From the NCBI RefSeq assembly GCF_002150685.1, contig NZ_MSSW01000061.1:1-46319 (forward strand): a stretch of DNA of 46,319 nt. The letters run 5' to 3'. The position numbers were made by a program, and so were the translations under genes. The notes beneath the pieces are model-generated. The model did no database searches. It saw only the letters and a list, made by a program, of their open reading frames with translations, and was not told the origin of the DNA. Every line of letters begins with the position of its first letter. The first letter of the stretch is position 1. Shown one piece after another: positions 1 through 9,249 of the stretch. The DNA is from Algoriphagus antarcticus (GTDB lineage Bacteria > Bacteroidota > Bacteroidia > Cytophagales > Cyclobacteriaceae).

Positions 1-2060
1 AAAAGAGTCCCTAGATGGAGGCTGTTGTGTTCGCAATCATTTTTCAACCACTGTATATAATGCGATAAGCTCTTCGTTTCCCGCTCACTATAATTTGAAA
101 AAGTAAGCCAGCTCATCCACCATACCCTTTCAGGAGCAATCTGCCAAGCAAGGTCATACAGGCTAAACAACTGTGTTTTCAGAATGGGCATTGCTTGCAA
201 ATTTGTTATGTGTTTACAGATAAAAAATTCTGCCAGCAGGTCCGGTTTTAGACCCGGAATACCATCTTGCTGATCTTTAGACCCATCTAGCTTAAACAAT
301 GATTCCAATTGCTCCCAGAACAATGCATCCTCCCATTGATCTGCCAGTTTTTTGAACAAACTATTCTCGCGTATTTTCTCTATATCCTCAAAACTTAAAT
401 ATTCTAAAATCGCCGCTAGCCAAATCATATTCTTTAGTGGGCTTCGTAGCTTTTCATCTGCCCAGAGTTTGTTTTGACCCCAGACTTTTGATTCCAAACG
501 ATTCAAATGATAGCTGAGGTTATCGTTGGTGTTCCAGCCAGTAATATCCTCACCTTCCCGCAAAGCTACAGCGGTAAAAAAAGCAAAAAGTGGCCTTTTC
601 TCTGGATCCTGCTTATCCAACTCTGTCAGGATTTCTTGCTTTCTGGCAATAATTGAGGCTAATATCTCTTGTTCATCAGATTCGCTGATCACTTGCTTAA
701 TGATTTCCCAGCGGGCTTCTTCCTCCAATTCACTTAGGTCATAGGGCTTTTCTTCTTCATTCAGAACATATGAAAAATAATGAGACCGCGTTTTGGTATT
801 AAAAAGACTTTGCCTTAAGTCTTTATCAAACTCACGCTCCAAAAGAATCACCCGTACTTTGTATTCAAATTTATCTTGCTCTGCAAGAGATGCTAGAGTC
901 TCCAGAATACTCCCTACTTTCTCTTTCTCACTTTTGACATAATCCAACACAACCAAAGTAGCAGCCCTTGGCTTAAATGACTCCCAATCAAAGTGTTGGT
1001 TTTTATCCTGATCACTGAAACCTGCTATCCACCTAATCTCTCCCGCCCTGAGGCATATTTCATTGGCCAACCGGCTTTTTCCGGCTCCTCCAAGCCCACT
1101 GATGGCATAGAACAAAAATTTTCTTTCATCCATCAAAAAATCTGTCAGTGTCTCGATAGCATGGTATCTCCCCTGAAATGTGGTGTAAAGGCTCTTGAAA
1201 GAAAACTGATCGCGGATATCTGTTTTCCGTACCTGATTGCGGGTTAGTTTAAGTGCCCACTGCTCCAGTATTTCATTCCGAAGCCCTAAAAATTCAGCTG
1301 ATGCTTTTTCTCTACTTTCCAGAACACTTTTTTCGATGCTTGTCAGCTTCGCCTCTAGAAGATTAACAATATCCAATAAGCTTTCTACATTTTGACCAAT
1401 CTTACCTAGGTAGGTGACAGAATTTTCCAGGAGCTGGGTCTGGTAAGCTTTTCGGGCGGGTTCGCTATTATGGAGATTTTGAAGTAAATGAAAGCGGAAG
1501 CGATCCCTGAATCCATCAATAAGAGCTTTGCGAACACCCTCTTCGTGCTCCTTCCTGAATTCTGGAAGATAAATGGCTTCTGACTCTAATACTTTCTCAA
1601 TCAAAGCAGCCGGATCAAGTTGCTGATTAGCCTCTAGGATCTTTTTGATCCGTTTCTCATTTTGAAGCGCTTTTTCCAAAGGCAAGAAAAAGTGCTCTTC
1701 CAAAGACTTATTTAGGGTATAATTCTCATTCAGATCAGGAATCGAAAAACCATATTCTATAGATTTCAGTCTCCACCAATCCGTTTTGAAACTATTTTTT
1801 TCAATAAAATCATTCTTTACGGATTCAATAGTTTTAGAAATAGTTTTTTGAAATGCTTCCTCCAGCTGCTTGTTCAGTTTAGGTTCTTTGGAGAGGTGAT
1901 TTGTTGCCAAACCACATAAAACATTTCCACCTACATTAGGTAAGGACTGGAGTATGGCCGCGATTCCTGTACCTGCAAGGGATGCCGTACCACCAGTTAA
2001 AAACACATCCATACAAATCGCTGTGGATAGAAGGAAACCTGCTTGTCTAGAAATATTCAT
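1..2060 (-). CDS. Large P-loop (STAND/NACHT-like) NTPase, 3' end outside window
   Basis: One open minus-strand frame runs from an ATG at 2060 to the window edge (at least 686 codons, no stop seen). The first ~55 residues hold hydrophobic, Gly/Ala-rich segments (AGFLLSTAICMDVFL, then a GTGIAAILQSL stretch), possibly membrane-active. A charged helical region of about 260 residues follows, including a likely coiled coil. A clear Walker A, GLGGAGKSR, lies at residues ~322-330. A Walker B-like segment (TLVVLDY) comes ~45 residues later, then RVILLERE, a sensor-type strand. The C-terminal part is helical with many Trp and could be a sensor region. This order (helical N-terminus, NTPase, helical C-terminus) is typical of STAND signalling ATPases, many of which act in immunity or regulated cell death. 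That role is inference. The next gene to the left is not visible. Confidence 0.8.
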   Translation of the reverse strand, partial: MNISRQAGFLLSTAICMDVFLTGGTASLAGTGIAAILQSLPNVGGNVLCGLATNHLSKEPKLNKQLEEAFQKTISKTIESVKNDFIEKNSFKTDWWRLKSIEYGFSIPDLNENYTLNKSLEEHFFLPLEKALQNEKRIKKILEANQQLDPAALIEKVLESEAIYLPEFRKEHEEGVRKALIDGFRDRFRFHLLQNLHNSEPARKAYQTQLLENSVTYLGKIGQNVESLLDIVNLLEAKLTSIEKSVLESREKASAEFLGLRNEILEQWALKLTRNQVRKTDIRDQFSFKSLYTTFQGRYHAIETLTDFLMDERKFLFYAISGLGGAGKSRLANEICLRAGEIRWIAGFSDQDKNQHFDWESFKPRAATLVVLDYVKSEKEKVGSILETLASLAEQDKFEYKVRVILLEREFDKDLRQSLFNTKTRSHYFSYVLNEEEKPYDLSELEEEARWEIIKQVISESDEQEILASIIARKQEILTELDKQDPEKRPLFAFFTAVALREGEDITGWNTNDNLSYHLNRLESKVWGQNKLWADEKLRSPLKNMIWLAAILEYLSFEDIEKIRENSLFKKLADQWEDALFWEQLESLFKLDGSKDQQDGIPGLKPDLLAEFFICKHITNLQAMPILKTQLFSLYDLAWQIAPERVWWMSWLTFSNYSERETKSLSHYIQWLKNDCEHNSLHLGTL

Positions 2061-2581
2061 AAAAATAAAATTTAATGACCTAGTTAAAAGAATCCACAAT
2101 CTTGTGCTTTAGAAATTCTATTGATAGCAGACCTTTAATATACTATGATTAAATAAATGAAAATCTGTATTTCGAACCAAGTAAAAAAACAACTATTTAA
2201 GACTTTTAAATCTTGGAGTAGTCTGATTGGTTGGATACTAGAAGTAAGAATATCTTACTCATTTTCTAAATGAATATTTTGGGTACCCGCAATGATGCCA
2301 GTAACCTTATTTTCTTTGCTCATGGGGACCGAAGACCGAAGACGGAAAACCGAAAACCAGAATTCAATGTGTCTTTGGATCTTCGATCCTATAAATTTTC
2401 AACTGTCAAGATTCCGTATCCTCACATTACTTAATCATTTGAAATGAAGAACGTCTAACAACTACCCTTTAACTTTTCTCGTCAATTCCTGTCGATTTCA
2501 GAAAACTATGTTCTGAAGTATCGTTTAGATTAAACTAATTCCTATTTTGTGTCTTCAAAAAAACTCTTCAAGCTTTTAAAA
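2061..2581. other. Intergenic region between divergent genes, with one dispersed repeat copy
   Basis: No convincing coding frame is present. It contains a 7-bp inverted repeat with a 3-base loop (AGTAAGA-ATA-TCTTACT, 2243-2259), which could be an operator or weak hairpin in the leader of the NTPase gene. It also contains one copy of a dispersed repeat (2351-2417) flanked by a short degenerate run of GACCGAAGAC-like units (2327-2350). No Bacteroidota promoter could be assigned with confidence. Confidence 0.5.
2351..2417 (-). repeat. Dispersed intergenic repeat, copy 1 (inverted relative to copy 2)
   Basis: Read on the minus strand this stretch begins ACGGAATCTTGACAGTTGAA and ends GAATTCTGGTTT. 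It matches 22546-22609 on the plus strand with only scattered substitutions and one or two single-base gaps. Both copies are intergenic and both run on into GGTC/TCGGTC-rich sequence. It has no coding potential and is probably a genome-wide non-coding repeat. Confidence 0.7.
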
Positions 2582-3063
2582 ATGAAGTTTATCAAATCAA
2601 TTACCATTTTATTTCTCATAGTTTTCCTCTTTGGATCAATACCTTCTCAAGATCAGACAGCCTATTTGGAGATAGCTAAGTTCGTGGATGGCGATACATT
2701 TTGGGTGAAATACCCATATGGGAAGGAGGAGAAGATTCGATTTATTGGTATGAATACCCCTGAATCGAGAAATACTGGCAGAACTAAAATCGAGTACTTT
2801 GGTAAAGAAGCGTCAGAAAATGTGCGTCAATTACCTACAGTAAAGAAGGTAAGACTTGAATATGATGTGCACGAAATGACAGGTACCAGAGAACACTTGC
2901 CTATATCTATTTGGAGGATGGGACATTCTTAAATGCACATTTACTGGAAGAAGGATATGCAATGGCAGCAACCTAACCACCTAATGTAAAATATGTAGAT
3001 CTTTTCGTGGAGCTTGAGCAAAAAGCCAGGGCACAAGAAAAAGGGTTGTGGGGAGATCGTTAA
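2582..3063 (+). pseudogene. Secreted thermonuclease (SNase-like) gene, broken by a frameshift and a stop
   Basis: The ATG at 2582 opens a signal peptide (MKFIKSITILFLIVFLFGS). An SNase-fold domain follows, with FVDGDTFWVKY and IRFIGMNTPESR, which match the Ca-binding and active-site strands of Staphylococcus-type nucleases; Asn stands where nuclease A has Asp40, as in a number of homologues. The open frame stops at 2932, but the family sequence resumes one frame over from about 2877: DRYQRTLAYIYLEDGTFLNA and, after an in-frame TAA at about 2971 (where Tyr-Pro-Pro is expected), VKYVDLFVELEQKARAQEKG to a TAA at 3061-3063. Two independent lesions make this a pseudogene rather than a sequencing slip. 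A GTG at 2549 would give a longer start but lies before the signal peptide. Confidence 0.85.
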
Positions 3064-3096
3064 AAAGTAGTAGGTCACAGGTTAATTTCGTTTTTC

Positions 3097-6000
3097 ATGG
3101 TAAATAAGTTGACACGAGGGATTGCCCTTGGTTTCTTTCTATTTGGGCTGATTGTCTCTTTAACGATCCTTGGAGCAGGACGGGATTGGTTAACTCTTAA
3201 TCCTTTGCTTTTGAAAGGAGTGGGTGTTGATCCTGTGGCAGACTTTACCTTTTCGCCCAATGGTAATTGTGCAAATGTCCCTGTTAAATTCACCAATGCC
3301 TCTACCGGAAATGAATTGACCTATGAATGGGATTTTGGAGATGGCAAAAAATCAACTTCGAAAGATCCAACGCACACCTTTTCTTCAGCCACTGGGAATG
3401 GGATTGAGTCCTTTGATGTAAAACTCACAGTAAAGGACAAAGATGAGGTAGTCAAAAGTGTAACAAAAACCATAAATGTAAAAGAGATTCCCTCTCTAAA
3501 CTTAAAAAGTGATCAAGCAGTAACCACTTTTAACAACGTTCAATATTTTATTGTTTGCGACATCCAAAGCTCTGAGTTTACATTCTACAATGCAGAGGCA
3601 CCAACCGAAAACAATATTTTATATGAAATTGACTGGGGGGATGGAAGCCCATTGTTCGATGCTGCTAATTGGACTGAGTTAAAACATGCGTACTCTGTAG
3701 GTATATATAATATTACCTACACTGTAACACCGTCTAATGGATGCAAGGTTAGTAGAAAGTTCGGGGTATTTATTGGCTCAAACCCTTCAGTAGGTTTGGG
3801 AACTCCAGGAAACACAAATGTATGCGTAGGAGAAGAACTTACATTTCCGATTTCAGTACCAGCAAATAATCCAGATGGAACTATCTATACGGTTAATTTC
3901 TCGGATGGGTCACCTCCTGAAGTTTTTACCCATCCTCCCCCGGCATCTGTTTCGCATATTTTCACAGATGGCTCATGTGGATCACAAGGAAGTGGGTTAA
4001 TTAACTTTTTTTCTGTAACTATCGTAGCGGCAAATCCATGTTCCTTTTCCCAAGCTTCCGTACTTCCAATTTATGTTTCTGAACCCGCAGTTCCAGAAAT
4101 AGAGATATCTTCAGATGTTGTTTGTGTAGATGAAACTGTAAAAATTGAAAATATTACAGATTTTACAGGCGAAGTAAGTATCAATGGCAGTTGTAATGTG
4201 AATAAAAGATTTGTTTGGGAGATTTTTCCTGAGACCGGTTGGACTTTGTCTAGTGGAAGTCTAGGAAATCAGCCCAATCCGTCAGAGCCAAACTCATGGA
4301 CATCTGGTTCAGAAGTTATTAATCCCACATTCACTATTCCAGGCACATACACTGTCAAGTTGATGACAGGTAACCGATGTGGACTAGGGGAAGAGACTAA
4401 GACTATTGTCGTTATTCCAAAACCAGAACCATCTTTTACCTTAGATAAAACTGAGGTTTGTGGACCTGCCACAGTCAAAGCTACAAACACATCCAACACA
4501 GTAGGAATCCCTGAATTAAGCGGTGAGCCAATTTATACTTGGAGTATCAGTTACACTAATGGGGGATGTGGATCAAACTCTGGTTGGGCATTTGCCTCGG
4601 GATTTGATAAGAATTCAGAAAGTCCAAGTTTCATATTCAATAAACCTGGAATTTACACCATAGCACTTACTATTACCGTAAGCTGTGGCTCCTTCACGCA
4701 AAAGGAAAAAGTAACTATCACTGCTCCCCCGGCTATCCTTCTTGATCCAATGCAGGATAGTTGTGGGCCGACTACCTTTACCCCTAAAGCAACAGTAAGT
4801 GCGTGTGGTTCTGATACTCCAACCTATAAATGGACTTTTGAGGGCGGAACTCCTTCATCATCCACCTCCCTTGATCCGGGACCAGTGGCATTTAGTACAG
4901 TTGGTGTAAAAAAGATAATGTTAGAAGTCACCTCAGGATGTGGTACTACCATAGCTGAAAAGACGTTTTCAGTTGCAAACCCTCCTAAGATTGACATTGG
5001 GCAAGATCAGGAAATTTGCAAAGGAGTAGAAATTGAACTGAAGGGTTTGGTAACTGAAGGAAGTGGAAAGTATAGTTACAAATGGACCAACAGCCCATCA
5101 AGTTCTATTGCCGGATCTACGGCGGCAGACATTAAAGTTAAACCTAACCAGACGACAACCTATACTCTTACTGTTTCTGATCAAGACACTCAATGTATCA
5201 CTTCAGAGCAAGTAGTCATCACTGTAAACCCTGCTCCAACTATCCAATTTAGCCTTCCAGACCAGGAAATATGCTCTGGTGAATCAATACAGGCGATAGC
5301 ATTAAACTCTTCACCTTCTGGAGAATCTTTCACATGGACAGCAGAAGCAAATGGAGCATCAGGAGTAACTGTTTCAGGAACTAATGAAATCCCCATACAA
5401 ACACTTACAAATACAACTGGTGAACAAATCAAAGTCATTTACACCGCACTTATCCCTAATTCCAGCCAAGGTAACTGTACGGTTGTTCCAGCCAATTACA
5501 CTGTCATTGTAAATCCTGAGCCTTCCTATCTAGGTGATAAACTGACAATTTGCAGTGGCGAAGGATTTGACTTTAAGCCTTCCGGGGTAGTTTCTGGCTC
5601 TAAATTCACTTGGACAGTTACTTCACCAGTAGGAATAACTGGAGCTACAAATTCAACTCTAGCAGAAACCTCAATAAAACAGCAATTACAAAACAGTACG
5701 AATACTCCTCTTGATGTAACCTACACAGTCACTCCTACAATTGGTACTTGTACTGGTCAAGATTTTGCTTTGCTAGTCACCATCCAGCCTGCACCATCTA
5801 TTACTTTTTCAGAAGAAGATCAAAATCTCTGTACAGGATCTGAATCAAAAGAAGTGAAATTTACTTCAGATGTGTCCGGAGCGACTTTCACCTGGACAGC
5901 TGACCCGAAGGGTGTGCAAGGTGTTACAACGTCAGGAACGAGCGCAACGATTCCCGTTCAGAGCCTAATAAATCCTACCAGACTTCCGATCACTGTAGAA

Positions 6001-8037
6001 TATAAAGTGAGCGTAAAAACCAGCTCTGGAGGAATTTGCTCTGGAGCACCAAAAACCTACAGAATCACTGTCAACCCATCGATTACAATAGCTGAAGATA
6101 TTTCAGATTTCAGCGGATATCAGATCAGTTGCTTTAGTGAGGGCGATGGTTTCATCAAACTCAATCCTTCAGGAGGGAACGGGGTCTTTGCTTTCTCTTG
6201 GACTGGTCCAAATGGGTTTACTTCAGCCAATTCTACTATTGAAAACCTTACCCCTGGAATCTATCAAGTTAAGGTGGAAGACGAGTTTGGCTGTTCCTTA
6301 TCAAAATCATTTGAAATTAAGGAACCAACGAAACTCACTTCATCAGTGGTTTCAACTACGGATGTGCTATGCGCTGGAGACGAATCAGGAGCTATTGAAT
6401 TAGCAGTGACTGGCGGAGTAGAAGCAGAAGCATATCAATTTGATTGGATAAGAAATGGGGTTCCTTTTCCTTCTATAACTCAAAATCTATCGGCTATTCC
6501 TGCAGGAACATATGATGTCACTATATTTGATGCAAATGGATGCTCTTTAATTATTACAGGTATTGAAATTACAGAACCTGCTGCTGCAATTGTCATCAAT
6601 TATACGAAGACTGATATCAGTTGCTATGGTGCTAATGACGGATCCCTTGATTTGGATGTTAGTGGTGGTTTGCCTCCTTATACTATAAATTGGTCATTTG
6701 GATCTTCCCAAAGTGGTTTTGACAACTTGGGTCCCGGCGATTATACCTTGACAGTTTCTGATCAAAGTGGATGTATCAGATCACAAACAATCACTATTGA
6801 AGATGCTCCTCTATTTAGAGTTGATCCTGAGGTTAACAATATCACCTGCTTTGGAGCGAAAGATGGGATTATTAAGCTTGACCTCCAAGGTGGATTTGGC
6901 GCAACAACTATCAGATGGGATCACGGGGCTGAGCTTGAAGATCTATTCAACCTATCAGCAGGATTCTATGCAGTTACTATTAAAGATCAAACGGATTGTG
7001 AAATAAGAAGTGAATTCAATATTGTCGAACCAGCGCTGTTAGCCGTGGAACCTAAAATTACTGATGCATTGGCTTGCGATAACCCTCAGAGTGGTGAGAT
7101 TCTATTGGGTATTTCTGGCGGAACTCCACCATATGCTATTAAATGGAGCAATGGGCAAACAAGTGGAAACTTATTGGGAATAACATCAGGACAATATGCA
7201 GCGACTATTACCGATGCTTCAGGTTGCACGATAAATAAGGTCTTTGAAGTGAAAAGACCACCTGGACTCGCTATTACAGCATTCCAGAGTAGCAAAGTCC
7301 AATGTGAACCGAGATTTATAGAAGATGAGATAAACATCACCATATCTGGTGGTATCGCTCCTTATAGCATATCATGGTCTGGCGGTTTAATATCTGCTGA
7401 TCAAAGAACCATGACTACTACTGAGCCTGGGTATTATGAAGTGACTGTAGTAGACAGGAAGGGGTGTGTAACAACTCAGTCATTTGACGTTGAGAATACA
7501 GAAACTATCGCCAAGGCAGATATTGAGTCAGCGGCTTTTGATCAATACAACTCCTACTTGGTCAATTTTGAGATTCAGTTCTGGAATAGATCATTTGGAA
7601 AGATTTTAACTTACCACTGGGATTTTGGTGATGGCTCAGAAAGCTTTGATGAAAATCCTAAGCATACTTATGCAGCAGAAGGAGACTATGAGGTAGTGTT
7701 GACTGTCACTGATGTATTTGGTTGTCCCGTGGAAGTCAGGAAGAAGATTAGTGTCTTCGACTACTACTTAGTTGTTCCAAATGTATTCACGCCTAATGGT
7801 GATGGCATCAATGATTATTTCTTCCCAAGGTTCGTAGGCATTGAATCCTTAGAGTTTTGGGTATTGAACAAATGGGGTGAAACCATCTATCATACTGTTG
7901 ATTTGAGTTCTCAGGGATGGGATGGCAACCTTAACCGTGAGCCTTCTATTCCAGGAAACTATGTTTACAAACTACGATTCAAAACGCTGGACGGCAGAAC
8001 TCAGACAATTACAGACCTTTTTATGCTACTGAAATGA
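3097..8037 (+). CDS. Giant PKD/SprB-repeat adhesin with T9SS type-B sorting domain
   Basis: This 1646-residue protein has an N-terminal hydrophobic export signal (residues ~8-27). A PKD domain follows (WDFGDGKK, ~60-125), then many Ig/PKD-like domains each carrying a Cys pair. Three related PKD-like units (FTWTxE/S..GV.V/TxSG) lie at about 720-990. About six SprB-type repeats span ~1010-1470, each starting with a Cys (ISCFSEGDG, ISCYGANDG, ITCFGAKDG) and containing SGG..PY.I.W. A last PKD domain (WDFGDGSE) sits near ~1505. The C-terminal gliding-motility domain starts with VPNVFTPNGDGINDYFFP at ~1561. Such proteins are exported by the type IX secretion system and held on the cell surface, where SprB-like adhesins support gliding or attachment. 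The stop overlaps the start of the next gene by 4 bp (ATGA). The ligand is unknown. Confidence 0.93.
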   Translation: MVNKLTRGIALGFFLFGLIVSLTILGAGRDWLTLNPLLLKGVGVDPVADFTFSPNGNCANVPVKFTNASTGNELTYEWDFGDGKKSTSKDPTHTFSSATGNGIESFDVKLTVKDKDEVVKSVTKTINVKEIPSLNLKSDQAVTTFNNVQYFIVCDIQSSEFTFYNAEAPTENNILYEIDWGDGSPLFDAANWTELKHAYSVGIYNITYTVTPSNGCKVSRKFGVFIGSNPSVGLGTPGNTNVCVGEELTFPISVPANNPDGTIYTVNFSDGSPPEVFTHPPPASVSHIFTDGSCGSQGSGLINFFSVTIVAANPCSFSQASVLPIYVSEPAVPEIEISSDVVCVDETVKIENITDFTGEVSINGSCNVNKRFVWEIFPETGWTLSSGSLGNQPNPSEPNSWTSGSEVINPTFTIPGTYTVKLMTGNRCGLGEETKTIVVIPKPEPSFTLDKTEVCGPATVKATNTSNTVGIPELSGEPIYTWSISYTNGGCGSNSGWAFASGFDKNSESPSFIFNKPGIYTIALTITVSCGSFTQKEKVTITAPPAILLDPMQDSCGPTTFTPKATVSACGSDTPTYKWTFEGGTPSSSTSLDPGPVAFSTVGVKKIMLEVTSGCGTTIAEKTFSVANPPKIDIGQDQEICKGVEIELKGLVTEGSGKYSYKWTNSPSSSIAGSTAADIKVKPNQTTTYTLTVSDQDTQCITSEQVVITVNPAPTIQFSLPDQEICSGESIQAIALNSSPSGESFTWTAEANGASGVTVSGTNEIPIQTLTNTTGEQIKVIYTALIPNSSQGNCTVVPANYTVIVNPEPSYLGDKLTICSGEGFDFKPSGVVSGSKFTWTVTSPVGITGATNSTLAETSIKQQLQNSTNTPLDVTYTVTPTIGTCTGQDFALLVTIQPAPSITFSEEDQNLCTGSESKEVKFTSDVSGATFTWTADPKGVQGVTTSGTSATIPVQSLINPTRLPITVEYKVSVKTSSGGICSGAPKTYRITVNPSITIAEDISDFSGYQISCFSEGDGFIKLNPSGGNGVFAFSWTGPNGFTSANSTIENLTPGIYQVKVEDEFGCSLSKSFEIKEPTKLTSSVVSTTDVLCAGDESGAIELAVTGGVEAEAYQFDWIRNGVPFPSITQNLSAIPAGTYDVTIFDANGCSLIITGIEITEPAAAIVINYTKTDISCYGANDGSLDLDVSGGLPPYTINWSFGSSQSGFDNLGPGDYTLTVSDQSGCIRSQTITIEDAPLFRVDPEVNNITCFGAKDGIIKLDLQGGFGATTIRWDHGAELEDLFNLSAGFYAVTIKDQTDCEIRSEFNIVEPALLAVEPKITDALACDNPQSGEILLGISGGTPPYAIKWSNGQTSGNLLGITSGQYAATITDASGCTINKVFEVKRPPGLAITAFQSSKVQCEPRFIEDEINITISGGIAPYSISWSGGLISADQRTMTTTEPGYYEVTVVDRKGCVTTQSFDVENTETIAKADIESAAFDQYNSYLVNFEIQFWNRSFGKILTYHWDFGDGSESFDENPKHTYAAEGDYEVVLTVTDVFGCPVEVRKKISVFDYYLVVPNVFTPNGDGINDYFFPRFVGIESLEFWVLNKWGETIYHTVDLSSQGWDGNLNREPSIPGNYVYKLRFKTLDGRTQTITDLFMLLK

Positions 8038-9056
8038 GAAAGCTATTTTTATCTACCCTACTTGCTATTGGATTTGTAACGGTCTCCACGGCTCAGGATT
8101 TTCATTACTCCCAGTTCTATGCTGCGCCCTTGTATCTGAATCCTGCTTTGACAGGAAGTACAGAATTATCCCGTGTTGGAGTTAACTACCGAAAACAATG
8201 GCCTGGTTTGGAACAGGATTTCAATGCCTATTCAGCATACTTTGACCATTATAGTTTTGATCTTAGGAGTGGGATAGGTGTTTCAGTCAATAGTTTTCAA
8301 GAGACCAATTTTAATGTCAATACTTCTGATGTTTCCTTCTACTACTCCTACAACCTTCAGATAGCAGATTCATGGAATTTCAGAATGGGAACCCAAGCAT
8401 CCATAGTAAGACGAAGTGCTGCACTGGATAACCTTGTATTTGGTGATCAGGTGGATCTTTTCAATAGAACTATAAGCACCGCTACGATGGACAATATTCC
8501 TGATTTTGATCCATACTCGTATTTAGATTTATCCTTTGGAGGTTTGCTCACCAATAAGAACTTTTGGTTGGGGTCATCCTTTCATCATGTCAATGAACCT
8601 CAATTGAGTTATTATCCTGATGATGAAAATGGATACTTACCAATCAAATGGAGCGTACATGGTGGATGGAACTTTCCATTGGGAGCTAACCAGTACTTCG
8701 GCTCCAAGTTTGATAACATGGCCTCGATAATGGCTAACTATAAGAAGCAGGGAGCTTTCCAGCAGATAGACATTGGCACCCAACTACTCTACAGATCTGT
8801 TATTTCAGGAATAAGCTACAGAGGAATTCCAGGCTTAAGAGATATGCCTAATCAAGACTCTATCATATTCATGCTTGGGCTAAAACTGGAATCAGGAATG
8901 GTAATAGGATATAGCTATGATTTTATGGTTTCAAATATTGGTTCTCAAACCAAAGGAGCACATGAGCTTTCAGTTAGGTACCAGTTCTTTATAGGAGATC
9001 CAAGACACAGGAATCAAAGGAGTCGTATCCTTAAGTGCTTTGATTTCATGATGTAG
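8034..9056 (+). CDS. PorP/SprF family type IX secretion outer-membrane protein
   Basis: This 340-residue protein has a signal peptide (MRKLFLSTLLAIGFVTVSTAQ). The motif DFHYSQFYAAPLYLNPALTG is the hallmark start of the PorP/SprF family. The body alternates aromatic and polar residues as in an outer-membrane beta barrel (for example VGVNYRKQWPG and SFGGLLTNKNFWLGSSFHH). In Flavobacterium, SprF is needed to deliver its adjacent partner adhesin SprB. The ATGA overlap with the upstream adhesin gene indicates a dedicated pair translated from one mRNA. A strong terminator follows 25 bp downstream, so the operon probably contains only these two genes. Confidence 0.93.
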   Translation: MRKLFLSTLLAIGFVTVSTAQDFHYSQFYAAPLYLNPALTGSTELSRVGVNYRKQWPGLEQDFNAYSAYFDHYSFDLRSGIGVSVNSFQETNFNVNTSDVSFYYSYNLQIADSWNFRMGTQASIVRRSAALDNLVFGDQVDLFNRTISTATMDNIPDFDPYSYLDLSFGGLLTNKNFWLGSSFHHVNEPQLSYYPDDENGYLPIKWSVHGGWNFPLGANQYFGSKFDNMASIMANYKKQGAFQQIDIGTQLLYRSVISGISYRGIPGLRDMPNQDSIIFMLGLKLESGMVIGYSYDFMVSNIGSQTKGAHELSVRYQFFIGDPRHRNQRSRILKCFDFMM

Positions 9057-9071
9057 GATTAGTTTCTAATT

Positions 9072-9110
9072 AAAAAAAAGAGCACTGCCCTGATTTTACT
9101 GGGTAGTGCT
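9072..9110 (+). terminator. Hairpin after the adhesin/PorP operon
   Basis: AGCACTGCCC (9081-9090) pairs with GGGTAGTGCT (9101-9110): a 10-bp stem with one G-U pair and a 10-base loop. The A-run is on the 5' side (9072-9079), so the U-tract would be stronger on the minus strand. On the plus strand the stem is followed by AACCCTTTAA. It is probably the operon end and possibly acts in both directions. Confidence 0.6.
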
Positions 9111-9249
9111 AACCCTTTAAACTTCGATAGGGACGATATGCCACACAGCTAAGACATAGCCAATGATCATACAGTCTTCATCAAATTAAGTCACCTTGTC
9201 CTAAAGCATTAGTCTCTTGCCTATTTGTAATGCTTCACAAAAATCCGAC

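Noticed and set aside
526..1247. Short plus-strand frames within 1-2060
   Set aside because: They lie antisense to the continuous NTPase frame, which carries a real Walker A motif; the plus frames show no family features.
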